This document shows, piece by piece, positions 10,558 to 23,500 of a stretch of DNA of 64,000 nucleotides (position 1 is the stretch's first letter; every line of letters begins with the position of its first letter). Below the pieces are notes generated by a model. It was not told the origin of the DNA. It made no database searches and saw nothing but the letters and a program-made list of their open reading frames with translations. Position numbers and translations under genes: made by a program. This stretch comes from Symbiodinium natans (Eukaryota; Sar; Dinophyceae; Suessiales; Symbiodiniaceae), in NCBI GenBank assembly GCA_905221605.1, contig CAJNDS010001057.1, positions 750,528 through 814,527 on the forward strand, written 5' to 3'.

Positions 10558-13500
10558 CACAACTGCAGGTGTGCAGACGTAGTGGGCACCTTGGGACAGT
10601 GGGATCCAAAGCTGTCAGAATCCCCTTGATCTGAGACAGGCTCTGCAATCCACCGTTCGTGTGCAGAATGCCCGCATCCTGGCATTGCAGGAGGCGCCGT
10701 GGACTTGGGACCAGGGTTCGTCCCGAAGCTGTTGCCTGGATCAGAGCCCCAAATCGCCACAACCCGTCTGGGCCCTTACAAGGCGACCCTGCCATGCCTA
10801 CTATTGCAAATGTTCCACTGTAGTTCGCAAGCCCTCAAACCGACCTTCTCATGCCGGGCCTCGAGTCGCTTCTGCTGCGTGATGACGGCTCTCAGCAGTG
10901 CTACAGCGGATCAGCCCAAAGGGCCCAGTCCCCTTTTTCTTAACCCATTTGGAGCTTTGGCTAGGCTTAAGGGGTCCACCTTTCAATGCTGGGCAATATG
11001 TGCAGAATGTTGGATTTTGGTATGGATGCCAGCAGCAAGACGAACAATGACGAACACGAGGCCTGACATGTCCCTCCGTTCTTTAAAGTCCTTGCCGCAT
11101 CGCTGATGGGCAGCTCGCCGTCTCTCCAAGAGATAGAAGAATGTGCCAGAGAGCCTAGAAGAACCTCGGAGGCAGTGGCTTCTGGTGGTTCTGGGGCTGT
11201 GTGAGTTTGTTCGTCCGTGGTGTTCTAGGTTTTCCGTGTGCTCCGCTCAGGCATCTTTCACGAAGTTGTGGACTTCGTTCGTCTTTCGGACGCAAGTGCT
11301 GTATAGATTTCTCAGGGGGACTTTGCAGCATCCGCGCCGCTGCAAAATTGAAGGGGATAGGTCTGAGTCTGACGACTGCTGTGTCCCCATTGAAGTTGCT
11401 CACAGCAGGTTAGCTTCAGTGGCACAGGGGCCTGGTTTTACAGTGGGTGGTGCAATGTCCCAAACAACAAACCCAAAGCCAAAACTTTGAACCCTGAGCC
11501 CAAAACACCCCAGAGCTTGAACCTACCCTCGGAGAGCGCAGGCTGTGTAATTTAAGCTGAAGAAGGTTGCGAGTCTAAATTTCTTAAGGCCTTGGCAGGG
11601 AGTTCAGGCAACTGCGGGGACTAGATTGAAGTAGTGGGGTTTGTAATGGCGAGGCCTCCCTTTTGTAGTTTGCGCCGCCCTCAGAAGTAGGTGTAGGCCT
11701 CAGTCCCTGATCTTACGAGGCTACTCGACGCCCAACGGAGCGGCCATCAAGCATCTCGGACGGCGTTCAGCTACTCTTGGGGAATCTTGGGGGTATCTTA
11801 AACTTAAGGAGCCCTAACACGCCTCACCAAGACCCGAACGCCCAAGCCCGAATTGGCCCCGGGGACCTTGCGCGAACCTTGATCCAGGCATGAGGGCGTG
11901 CTTCTGGACATCCCCCAAAACGGACGCTGCTGGGCCATGAATTGGGAAGGGCTCCCAAGGCTCTCAATAATTAGGCGGATTGTGATTCTCGGGAAGTGGC
12001 CCATTGGTAGCTCCAGTTGGAGTTCTAGCCATCGAAGTGCCAAAGTTTTCAGGGGACAAAATGGCAGAAGAGTTTCAGAACCCCGCAGTTGTCCCACCCG
12101 TGCCCCCAAGGAGAGTGCCGTGTCGCCTTCCCGCCCGAGGGATGGGAACTGAAAGGCTTCGTCTCAGAAGGCGGAAACATCGGAGATCATCCGAGGGCCG
12201 GGTGCAAGGATGGGTTGTTTACTGCCGGGATTCTCGCCAGGACCTGAAGCAATGCTACTTGCAAACTTTGTGCGATCGGGGGAGAGTCCTGTCGTACGCG
12301 TTGATGTTGAAGCAGCCCCAATGCCCGAAAACTTCAACCATGAATCCTAGACTTCGGGGAGACTTCGCAGGTGTCTGGACGAACTTCCTCCTCCCGGGAG
12401 ACTGGGTGGGCTTTCTCGCGGTGCGCCTGAGAGGCCCTTGCATCTGTTGCGGCTTCTCAAGGTAGGATCCTCCCAGTTTTGGACACTGAGAATTCGCTTT
12501 GGGTTGGCCAATGTGATCAAGTGCCTCTGCCTTGGACCTTCCTTTCCCTTTGCCCTCACAGCCTCAGAATCCAAAAGTCTCGGTGCTTCGCTTCGATGGA
12601 AGTCTTCCTCACTTCATCACTCCGGTTGTAAATAGGGTGGCTCACATCTGTTTGATTTCATATGGGTTCCCACTGAGTTCCCACATGTGTGAACCCCGCG
12701 CCTCACCCCAATCCTGAATTCCTCCTTCTTCCCCCTCCTGGACAGGCCGCACGGTGATCGCGCAGCTCGTGTGCTTGCGGCCGGGAGCAGTGAGCCGCGC
12801 CTTCCGCACCTTGCCCCGGCTTTTGGGGTTGCAAGCCCTAAAGCCCATATGGAGGTAGGGGGGGGGATTTCTCCTGTTAGCTTTAGCAGTTAGAGGTTAG
12901 AGAATGGCACCTCCATCCCAAACCAACTTCAAACCTTCCAGCAGAGGTCAGATGGGCACCCCATCAGACTACAGCTTCGCCTACAGCTTCTACCTGCGGT
13001 GTTGTGGCCTCCACGCGCAGCACCAGCAGTTGGCACGGCGCTACTGGCGAAACTCCGAGGTCTTCCGAGCCTTCTTCCTGGGCCGGAAGGTGGAAACTGG
13101 GAGTGTGAAGCTTTAGGTTTTGAACTCCTTTTTTTTACGCCGGAAGAGCGGGCGCCCCCAAGCCAAATGCTCGGCACACCCTGCACCATGGGCCCCGCAA
13201 ATTTCCCGAACATTTCGAAAACTTCGAAGGTGGACTGGAAGGGCAAGGTCCGGTGGAGCCGACAGACGAGCTCAGCGGACACGGCCAGTGGGGGCTTTCG
13301 GTTCAGGGGCTAGTGTTCTTCAACGTACCCACATACTAAGGGGAACGGCTGTTGATGATCATCCCGGAACCTTCTCGGAACCTAGGCTTTTGCCTCTCAA
13401 GCCCGAATGACCCTGATTTCGCTCTTCAACCCCGGGACTCCGAACAAACAATGGCTCCTACACCCCACGCCCTAAAGAGGTGATGGTCCAGATGAAACTT

Positions 13501-14521
13501 CGCGAGAGTGTTTTCGGTGAGCCGCTGCTTCTGTTTGCCGAGCCTGGCATGCTTGCACGAGGACACGATGTGGGTTTTGAACTTCGGGGTTGCATGAAGA
13601 ACGGTGTTGGGAGCACATAGCTAGGACTATCTACGAAGCCTAAGACCCAGGCCCTGCACCCCTAAACCCTGATACTGTAGAACCCCTAAGCCCATAAAGC
13701 TCCTAAAGCCTCGCATGGATCGCGAGAAGACTGTAGGTTTAGGGGGGAAACCGCAAAGCCTCGACCTTCTTTCCCCCCAAGTCCAACTTCTCCTTGGATT
13801 CTCGCGGGTCCTTACTTCCTCTCCGGTCGTTTCCATTGTTTTCCGGAGGGAGCGCTGGCCTGGGGTCTTCTTCGGCTGGCAGGGTCGGGGCTTCCTTGGG
13901 GGTCGGTGCACAATGATCCGGGAAGGGAAGGGGTTCAAGCCTTCAAACCCCTTGCAACCCCCAAGTTTCGGATCAAAACCCCCCAACCCTACGGCGTTCT
14001 CGTGTAGGACCCTCCTTGAGCTCCGGCACATGGATCTCGCAGCTCGGCGGCCCTGGGATGTGCTGCTCCAAGCAAGTTGGCTACTGTGAGGGCTCTGGTT
14101 TTGTGCTGGTTGAGGGTTTGTCAACGTCTTGCAATGGTCTTGTGGTTTGGTTGGGCTTGATGATTGGTGTGTAAGGTCGCGAATTGTTATTCCCAGCGGT
14201 CGGGAATCTCGAAAATGTCATGCTCCAAGCCGCTGAGGGGCGTTATCGGAGGCTCCCCCCAAACAAGTGGCCATTTCCTCAAGTATGCGTGAGGGCCCGG
14301 ATCCGGATCCCAACCAATCGATCGCTCCTAAGGTTCTCGGCGGAGCTTGTGGATCAGGGCGGTCGCCTCTTCTGCCACCGCCTGCGCCTCCTGTGTTTCG
14401 GATGCCTTCCTAGAGTTGCCCCCAGTTCAAAAGGGCCATAAAGAGAGATAATAAGGGCAATAAGGGGGAGGAACCAGAGGGCTTTCCTTGAGATCTGAGG
14501 CAGCCTGTACAGATCACAGAG
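10558..14521. other. Intergenic or intronic DNA with unassigned candidate exons
   Basis: Possible exon-like stretches are about 12,940-13,115 (reading SDYSFAYSFYLRCCGLHAQH, then basic residues) and 13,220-13,310 (KVDWKGKVRWSRQTSS). Neither matches a family known to me. They could be upstream exons of the RING gene below. The rest shows only short telomere-like islands, for example at 13,660-13,700. Confidence 0.3.
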
Positions 14522-17500
14522 GAGGAGCGCTGGCCGGAGTCGGACACCGAAAGCGAGACAGAGCCGGAAACCGACCAGGCATGTGGCATACTTCCGAACG
14601 TATTCTGAGAGGTCTTGGGGCCTAAAAGGGTTTGAGGCACTTCGGTCACAAGCCTCCGCTGTCAGAGGTAGAGGCGGAATCGTCATCATCCGGCGACGAA
14701 CGGTGGAATCGGCGGCGTTTGGATTCTGACGACTCGCAGCCGCACTCGCCGTACACCCTCGTGGGCAGTGAGGAGGACCGGGCCCTCAACGCCCTGAAAT
14801 CTCTACACCCTACACCCCCAAGTCCCTACATCCACCCCACATGAACCCATGAGCCCCGGCAAGCCCTCCTAAGGCACCTCCTAAGGCACCTCGCAGATGT
14901 CAGGAGCAGGAGCCGGTGGTGGACCCCGGAAGTGCGTCGACATCGGAGCCCTTGCTTCCCGTCCCCTGACGCGCTCGAACCGAAGCCCAAGTAAAAGCCT
15001 GAACTTGGGTGCCAGTCTTCTGAGAACATGTTTAAGGCTACTATGGGCTTAGAAGGGAAACGCAGGGTTGTTTGGGAAGAGGCAAAAATGAGGTATTTGA
15101 TCAACTACCAAATAATCAACCCCAACCCCCCCCCCCCCCCCCAAATCCCCAAACCCCAAGGCCAAACGAAGGGCCGAAGGGGACGCCCAGTGCGACAGTG
15201 GCCGAATCTGTGTCATCTGTCAGGCGCCTGGGTTGAGGGCTTCTGGGGATCACGAGGGTCGAGGTCCAAGTGCAGTGGAGCTCCCCAAGCCAAGCAACCT
15301 TAAACTTAGGTTTGAGGGTTTAGGGTTTCGGGTTAGGGTTTAGGGTTGAGGGTTGAGGGTTTAGGGTTTAGGGTTTAGGGTTGGTTGAGGGAATCTACCA
15401 AAGAACCCAACAACTGCTGAGCAGAAGCCCTCAAAGAGTGCTTGGGGCCCCCTTTTCTGTGTACTGTCAGGATGAGCCAAAGACGCATGCCTTCATACCC
15501 TGCGGGCATCTTGGTGGCTTTAGGGAAGCTTGGTGGATAAGAGTCTGCTGCCCCGTTGGGACTTGTTTAGCACAAAGAGGTCAGGTCAATTCCATGGGGT
15601 GCTGTTTAGATGTACATGTAACTTTTGGGTTTGGGCCTGGGATAGAAGCCGACTTCTTCGTGGACAAGCCGGAATAGAGGACGAGACTTTGTGTCCGTTC
15701 GCAGCTGTAAGCTGCTCAAGAAGGGCCCTTCTAGTATTGTAGCAGCCGAACTTGTACAGTTTTCGCCCCCGAGGATAGTATTCCTGTACGTCGTGGACTT
15801 GATTGGCCAACTCGCATCCGGAGGAAAGAGGAGCCAAAAGGGTCGGGCGTTGACGAGGAATAGATCCTTTTCCCTAACCTCGGGATAGTTATCTGTTCTC
15901 TTTACAACTCATAGCCGGAGGCCGGAGGATACTGAGGGCAGGTGGCTGTTCAGGTGAATATCGGGATAGGTGTACAACACGCAGCCGGACGGCTAGTGGA
16001 TACATCTAGAGCGATAGGTTACCACCCCCTGGAGATAGCAACTCTGGGGATCCTTCCGATAGTTAACGTCGGGAGTGGCTTGGAATACTTGGCTAGCTAC
16101 CTCGTGTTCCCCGTTGACAGGGATACTGTTACTTCTGGTGCAACATTACAACCTACAACTGTAAATATACAACTTCTTTCTCCTCGTGTGGCCTGAGCTA
16201 GTTACTGGAACGGGTTGCGCAAGTTTTCATTGGTTTGGACACTTCGCACAGGTTAAGAGCCTTGTTGCTTGGCCTGGACGAGCTGTTCGAGAAGTTTTCT
16301 TGGTATAGCGAAGAGGTACCACTTGCATAGCGAAGTTTTCCGCATTTGTCACTTGTGTTCGTTGACTGCAGCAATGTCCACACGTGATAGCATTGGGAGC
16401 AGTGAGTCTAGCGATAGTGATGTATTGGGAGTAGGGAATAGATTTCTCGAGGACCAGGTCACTGCGGTCAATCAGGATGTGGCCGCTGCCGATAGTCATG
16501 TGAGAAGCATAGCCGACGCCGAGAACGTGAACTTCATCGACGACGGACGGAATAGTGGAAGGACGGGAATGGAGATGGATAGCAGTGCTGATAGAGATCG
16601 CCTCGGCCTCAGTTTCTCAGGACCGCTTACTGTAGACATCAGGTCGAGTGCTGCGAATAATATGTTAGTGTCAGGACCACCCCCAGGACTGACGGATAGA
16701 AACTTGGAGATCGTGGCGGCGATGGATAGTGTGGGGAGGTCGGGAGGACTGGGCTATGCCGGAATAGCGGACACGTCGGGCACTCAGGGGAGGGACGCAG
16801 ACGAAGGATTGCAGGAGTTGCTCGCAATCCCGTCGATAGCAGATAGAGGGGATGCCGTAATGCAGCTCAGCATGCTTGCAAGCCGTCCTGTAGTGTTTGA
16901 TCCAGTTATGGGAGCTACAGATTTAAATGAGTATAGGGCCGGAAGAGGTGGGATAGAAGCGGGAAACGCTAGGACTCCGACGCTTGCTATCGAGGATCTG
17001 GCTGGAATAGATGAAAGGATGGAAGAGGGACCGTTCGTCATCCCCTCCGAGCCTGTGTCCCACGGGACGAATTACGAGTCAACGGGAGGTGCCAAGGGAA
17101 TCACTGGTTCCAGGTTAGAAATGGCGATCGAGGACAGAGTGGATAGTCTTGCAGTGTCATCATCGTCAGATCATGATAGGACGATCAGGAGGAATGATGA
17201 TGGAATAGATGCGATGATGCCTAGTGGCGAGCTCGGTGCGGAGGGCGATCGAACGAGAAGTGCGGATAGCGGACATTGGATGGGCAGAGGGAATGGAGAT
17301 GATCTCGTTCCAGGAGTGTATTCGAATAGTGCGACCATGATTGGGAATGTCGGTGCCGATCCTACAGACCTGGAGTTGATAGCTAAGGGATCGTCAGCGG
17401 TAGCGCAGAACGTGGTCAGTGAGAGCGATGATAGAGCACTGTCTGTATTTTCATCTACAGGTCTCTCGGAGGCATCACCAGGCGGGAACGTTGAAGCGTT

Positions 17501-20500
17501 GAAAGATGTGGGGATGGGTCAGACTACGACGATCGGAATAGAGTGGGGATCCCATGGAATCCGGAGTACGCTCGAGGAAACGGGGGTCATCACTGACATG
17601 GACTTTGCGAAGTTCTTCACAGATCAGGGGCCAGGAGAGCCTGGATCAACGCCCATGACGATGCAATCGGATTCGCAGGAACGGTGGAACGCTGGGATAT
17701 ATGGTGCCGAGATCGCAGGGGTAGAGAAAGACAGGTCACGAAAGATGTCGATGGGGTCGGATAGTGGGCACTCAGGTGGTCGATCTACATCATTGAAGAG
17801 GGATAGCCCGGGTGGATCGGAAAATGGAGTTGGTACCACCAGCAAGATAGGCAAGATGGATGAGGGACTGCGTAAGCAACGAGCGGAGCAGGCCGTTAAG
17901 GAGATGAACCAGATAGCCGAGAGCGTCCCCGCAGCGAAGAAGTCGAAATCGACAGAAATTGGGGGACCGATCCATCAGGCAGGAATGATCACCCCGGATC
18001 AGGGTAGCGAAGGATGGGGCAATCGATCCCCGGCTCCACGATCTCCTGGGATAGGTGGGCAGTACGAGCATTTCGGGATCGATACTCCTCCTGAAGGACG
18101 AGGCAGGAACGACGAGATGAGGGCAACATCATCCCCACCCAGGCGGGCAAAGATGAGAGCTCCTGCTGATCCGGACAAGTCGTCGTTGGGAGAGATAGAT
18201 GGCAGGATAGATGACTTGCAGACGGTGGTTGTGGACACGCAGACCGACGTAGCCAAGCTTAAGGTGGCAAGCGAATGTGCAAGTGCAATTGCTAATAGCT
18301 CAGCGGAAAAGGCGGACGTCGTGAGCAAGAGATTGGTGGAATGCGAGGAGGAGGTGAAGCACTGGAAAGGTTGGATAGAATCGCAGCAGATAGATACCAA
18401 GACAACACTGTCGCAGGAGCTGAAAGAGATGAGTCGGATCATGGACGGGAGCGTCAGCGAGGATAGGATGGATGATGCAATGGCTCCGCAACTGACCGAG
18501 GGAGCAATGCAGCTCGCACGGAGAATGAGACGGCAGGTTGAAAACGTGAAGGTGCTCAAGACCTCTGTTACGACTAGATTGAAGGGAGTGGAGGAGCGAT
18601 TGCCCACAGCGGAGCATTCAGCGGACATAGCCAAACAGAGTACCGGGACGAAGATCACCACGTTAGAGACAGGATTGAACGAGGTGAGACGTGGCATAGG
18701 TGTAGTCTTCTCGAGCATGCAAATGCGACACGAGAATGGAACATGGAAGAACGAGAGACTGGATAAAGTAGAGACGGTTTTGAATAGACAGTGGGACCAG
18801 ATCAAGATAGCGGGCGAGGAACTAAGGAAGCTGAAGTCCAAGGGGAGCCAGAAAGCCGGAACAGATACGGCATCGTCGTCACATTGCAACAGCCAAGGAA
18901 AAGGTCCTGGATGCGGATGCAGAGAACCTGGCGAGGGTCACGGCACGTGCATAGATGGGGCAGTGCGGGGCGAAACCAAGAAGCTGAGTGAAGTGGTTCT
19001 GGCGCAGAAGGAACACATAATGACCGTCGCGAGAGAGGTGATAAAGAACCGCAAAAGCGTGGCTGAGATTGTGGCGAACATGACAAAGGTTCACAAGACT
19101 TGCGAGAATGTCGCGGCAAGGACGATCGGATGGATGAGAAGAGAAACGGAGAACAGGCCTGGGTGAAGGATACCGTGCGAAAGATGGAAAAGACAATGGA
19201 GTCAATGTCGAGCCGTATGATAGATGAACAGAAGAGAGTCACGGGCGAATTTATCCTTGTCAATGCTCGAATTGATGAGAGCGCACGGAACGAAGGGGTA
19301 GGCAAGATGCGAGGAAACAGTGCGGAGATAGGAAAGCCACCGACCATGTCACGCGGACGAGATAGTCATGGTGGGAGTGGGGGAGCCGACGGAAGAGCCA
19401 GGAGCGACAACGCCCGAGGAATAGAGACTTCGAGGCCGGAGTCGGCAGGTCCAGTGGTAGATCGAAGGATTGAGAATAGATGCATTGTGTTAGAACAGCA
19501 GGTGACCAAGATCACTAGTCAATTGCAGGGGTTGACCACTGTGAATGAGCGGATCGTGAGGGAGAACGCTAGCCTGCTTAGTGAGATAGAAAGCATGAAG
19601 GGGGAGAACAAAGGAGTGACAGAGTCGGTAGCGCGGATGGTTCGGGATAGTAGAGATGAGATATCTAAAATGAGAGCGGATCTTGATCTCCGAGGTAGAG
19701 AAATGATAGAACTCAAGGAGAAGAACGAGCAGTTGGAGGCAATGGTACGGGAATATGAACGGAGACTGGAGCAGGTGAAACGAAACGATAGCCTTAAAGC
19801 AGAGCTGGATAGCATGTGGCATAGAATCGGTGAGACCGGCAAGCAAAGCTCCGAGTACGCCATGCCAGCGCCGGGTGCGGGAGGTGCTTCGAACGCTGGC
19901 TCCGCAAGACCAAGTGCCGGTGCCACGCCTGCGCCACGTTCTTTTGGGGATAGAAGAGAGCATGGAAGAAAGGATAGGCAGGGAGATGGAGGTTTGTTGG
20001 GGGAAGAGACTAGGATTAGAAGGTGCCCCGTGTGTGTTAGACAAGCGGAAATGATGATTGCGTGCCAAGGCTGCGGAAGAGAAGTGTGTGGTAATTGCTA
20101 TGAATACCATGATGACTTGTGCATGCTGTGCTCCACTGATAGACGGGGATGCGATGCCGGAGGGTATGCAGGGACAGGACTTCCAAGGCCGCAGAGTGGA
20201 CGCGATCGTGAAGGGGACGATGCCAGGTTCAGGAATCCGGTAGGCGGAGGGTACAGCACGTTCAAGGACACCAGAGGGATGGAGAAATGCAACGAGATAT
20301 CGATAGCGAAGGAGCCATCATCCGGGGAAGTAGGACTGTGGCTAGGCGATGTTGCGCATACTGCGAAGGCTGCGTATCTGTATGATGGGGACTATGCATA
20401 CACGCAGGTATTGAGGGTACGCGAAAGGAGCGAAGCGATGATAGACATGGAACTCAAGTACCCTGCGTTAGAGAACCAGCTTTTTAGCGGATTGAAGAGA

Positions 20501-23500
20501 GCAATAAAGTCAGAGTCATTGTCGGCGAAGGTGAAAATGGAGATGTACAAGACTCAGCAAGTGGGAGATGGAAAGCCGATGACGGCCATGAGATTGCTTA
20601 CGCTGATAGTAAAGCATGTTGAGATCCCGATTGCTAAAGAGAGTCAGGTGCTGTACGATGGCCTGAGTAGCACGAAGGTGATGACCTTCCCGGGGAAGCC
20701 TGAAGAGGAGGCACTGGAGGAGTTCATGACTAGGTGGGATCTGGCGCACACGAACCTTATAGGGCTGAAAGGCAATACCTGGAGCGAGCAACAGCTGGGA
20801 TGGATGTTGCATTCGAAAGTGCAGAGAGTTCAGGTGCTGAACCACGATATTGAGGCATGGAGATTGCTTCCGGACGAGGCCAAGACACATATGGCTGCGA
20901 AAGAGAATCAAGGATAGACTGGAAATGTGGAGAGCGGACAAGAACATAGACGAGGCCTCAATGCGGGTGAGCCGACAGGCATTCACGAGTGGGTACGCTG
21001 CGATGCCGGCTCAGCAGGGATCGTATAGAGCACCGGTGAATAGAAGAAGCGCGTACGCTGATGATAGACCGAGGAGTTCATCGCCCGCAGGGGGAAATAG
21101 CTACGGAAGAGGGATATCTGTGGGAAGAGGCAGGGACGGACTTTCGCAGGCGGGGAGAGCCGATGACCCGAAGAATAGATATGGATCCAAGTCACCGTTT
21201 GGAAAGAGAGGGGTCTGCTACCCCTATACGCGTGGAACGTGCCCGATGACTGCGGCGGACTGCAAGCATTCGCACGATATCTATCTGTATAGTCAGGCGG
21301 AAGAGGTCCTCAAGAAGGCGGGATACTGCTTTGAGCATTTTCGGTATGGCAGCTGTAGAAACGACAAGTGTAAAATGCTCCATGAGGCTATCCCGAATAG
21401 CATTAGGGAGGCATTTGAGACAGTAGAGATAGAACAGAAGGAGACGAGGCCATCCAGTCCACATGCTGATGGTGAAGGGCCGAGTTTTCGCTAGGGGCGG
21501 GCCGAAACCCACAGGCCAGCGATGATAGTCAGGTATATGCGGCCATGCCTGTGGTACGACAAGGGGATGATAGCGCCGAAGGCACGCTTAGGGGAATACT
21601 GGTGACAACGACAGGCAGGGAGCGAGTGAGGAAGGGTAATAGGCGAGTCAAGGGGTTGGGCTCCGAAGAGACGGGGATAGCAGGACTGGATATATGCTAT
21701 TGGAAAGGACACACAGCCGACAAGATGGTACGAAAATGCAAAAACGTACACAAGAAGGGATATGAACATGATGTGAAACGATATCCCGTGATCGAAGAGG
21801 CAAAGGCAAGGCTGCGCGGGATATCTCTGGCCGAAGAGGTCGTGCTGGACATACTAGCCGGGGAGCAAGGCGAGGAAGGTAAGGATGCATCAAGATTGGC
21901 AGACAGGATAGTGGAGGAATGCAGGAGAATAGGTATAGTCGACGAGAGGTTCCGCGTGGATAGTCGAGAGGATAGTCAGCCGGCGGCATCAGCACAGCAT
22001 TGCTTGCCACCGGTAATGAGACGATGGATGATAGACTCGGGATGCGCTATGGATCTCATAGCTGAAGCAGACCTCACCCAGGACGAAAAAGATATGGCCA
22101 TTGAGGCGAAGAAAGTGAGGTTCAACACCGCCAACGGCAACACCACGTCAAAGCAAGAGATCTGCATGGATATACAAGGGATGCCTGAGACAATGAGGAT
22201 CAGAATGCTCGAGAGTACTCCCGCTGTTCTGTCGATGGGGAGGAGATGTATGAAAATGGGATATTCGTTCCATTGGCTGGCGGGCGCGAACCCCGTGTTC
22301 GTCAAGCCTGATTCGAGCTTGATAGTACTAAAAGTCATCGGGGATATCCCATACATGGTGGATAGAATGTCAACGGTCGTTAGTGAAAGTGAGCGGAGTG
22401 ACTATCACATCTATCCTGCTATGCCAGCGCCTCTTGCGATTGAATTGCCTGTGCGAGGAAATTCCAGTCCGAGGAGGATCGGAGAGAAACAGGATGAATG
22501 TAGTCCCAAAAGCGTGGACTCGGACACGGATAGAGACATCGAGGAGGAACCGATAGGAAAGGCCGCCAACGACGACGGTAGGCTACTAGACAAGTGGATG
22601 TTAACGGGTAATAAGGCGGTGTGTTTCCACAACAAACCAAGAACGAAGGCTTGCGATCCATGGTTTGAAACACTGAGGTTCCCAGAGATACATGCACTTG
22701 TGCCGCGATTCGCCGAGAGATGTAGATCCAAACGTGTGTACAAAGATGGCAAAACCGTGGCGGAATGGATAGACTGGGTAGATAAGTACAGTGAGGGAGA
22801 GAATAGAGAAGCGGAGGAGGAATTGTGGACCGGCAAAACCATGTTCAAGATAGAAGGGCTAACTTATGAAGGAGCGGATGCCGGGGAAGCGGCACAGAGC
22901 GATAGCGTGAAGGTGAGAAAGCACATTTTGGACAGGATAGCCACGGATGAAACCACGGGGTTAAATAACCTGCTGATGATGCTGGACAAGACCATTGGTA
23001 CCAGCGGCGAGGCCGAAACGCTAGTCCGGATAGCCAAGTATCTGTGGCCGTGTGCTCCTCAAGAAATCTTGAACAGTGGGATGGCTCAGAAACCTCTAGG
23101 GGACACGAGGCCAGAAATCTTGAAAATCAAACATGCAATTGAAGGTAGCAAACGCGTCATAGTGCACATCTGTTGCGGGAAATCAAGGGGGAAGTTTGAT
23201 GACATAGCAACTGAGTTAGGGATGAGTGTGATAGACATCGACATGGAGGAGAACGTGCTGCAATCTGATACATGGTGGTGGCTAGTGAAGCTGGCTACGA
23301 CTAATTTGGTGTTTTGTTGGCTAGCTGGACCGCCTTGCAGAACAAGATCCGTGATGAGACACAGAAGGCCGGGTCCGATCCCACTTAGATCGAGAAATGG
23401 ACCAGAGCGGTGGGGATACTCATTTATCAGTTGGGCACAGAAGCAGGAATGCCGTGACGACGATATCATCATACTGCGCGTGTGCATGCTTGTGGTGATA

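Noticed and set aside
15691-16196. Two open frames (65 and 84 codons) inside both LTRs as possible genes
   Set aside because: They are conserved only because the LTRs are near-identical copies; no ATG-context, domain or coding signal separates them from chance frames.
17999-18889. Long minus-strand frames under the retrotransposon ORFs (for example 296 codons)
   Set aside because: They are complements of Asp/Arg/Glu-rich sense codons and show Ser/Leu/Pro-rich shadow composition. No antisense gene is supported.
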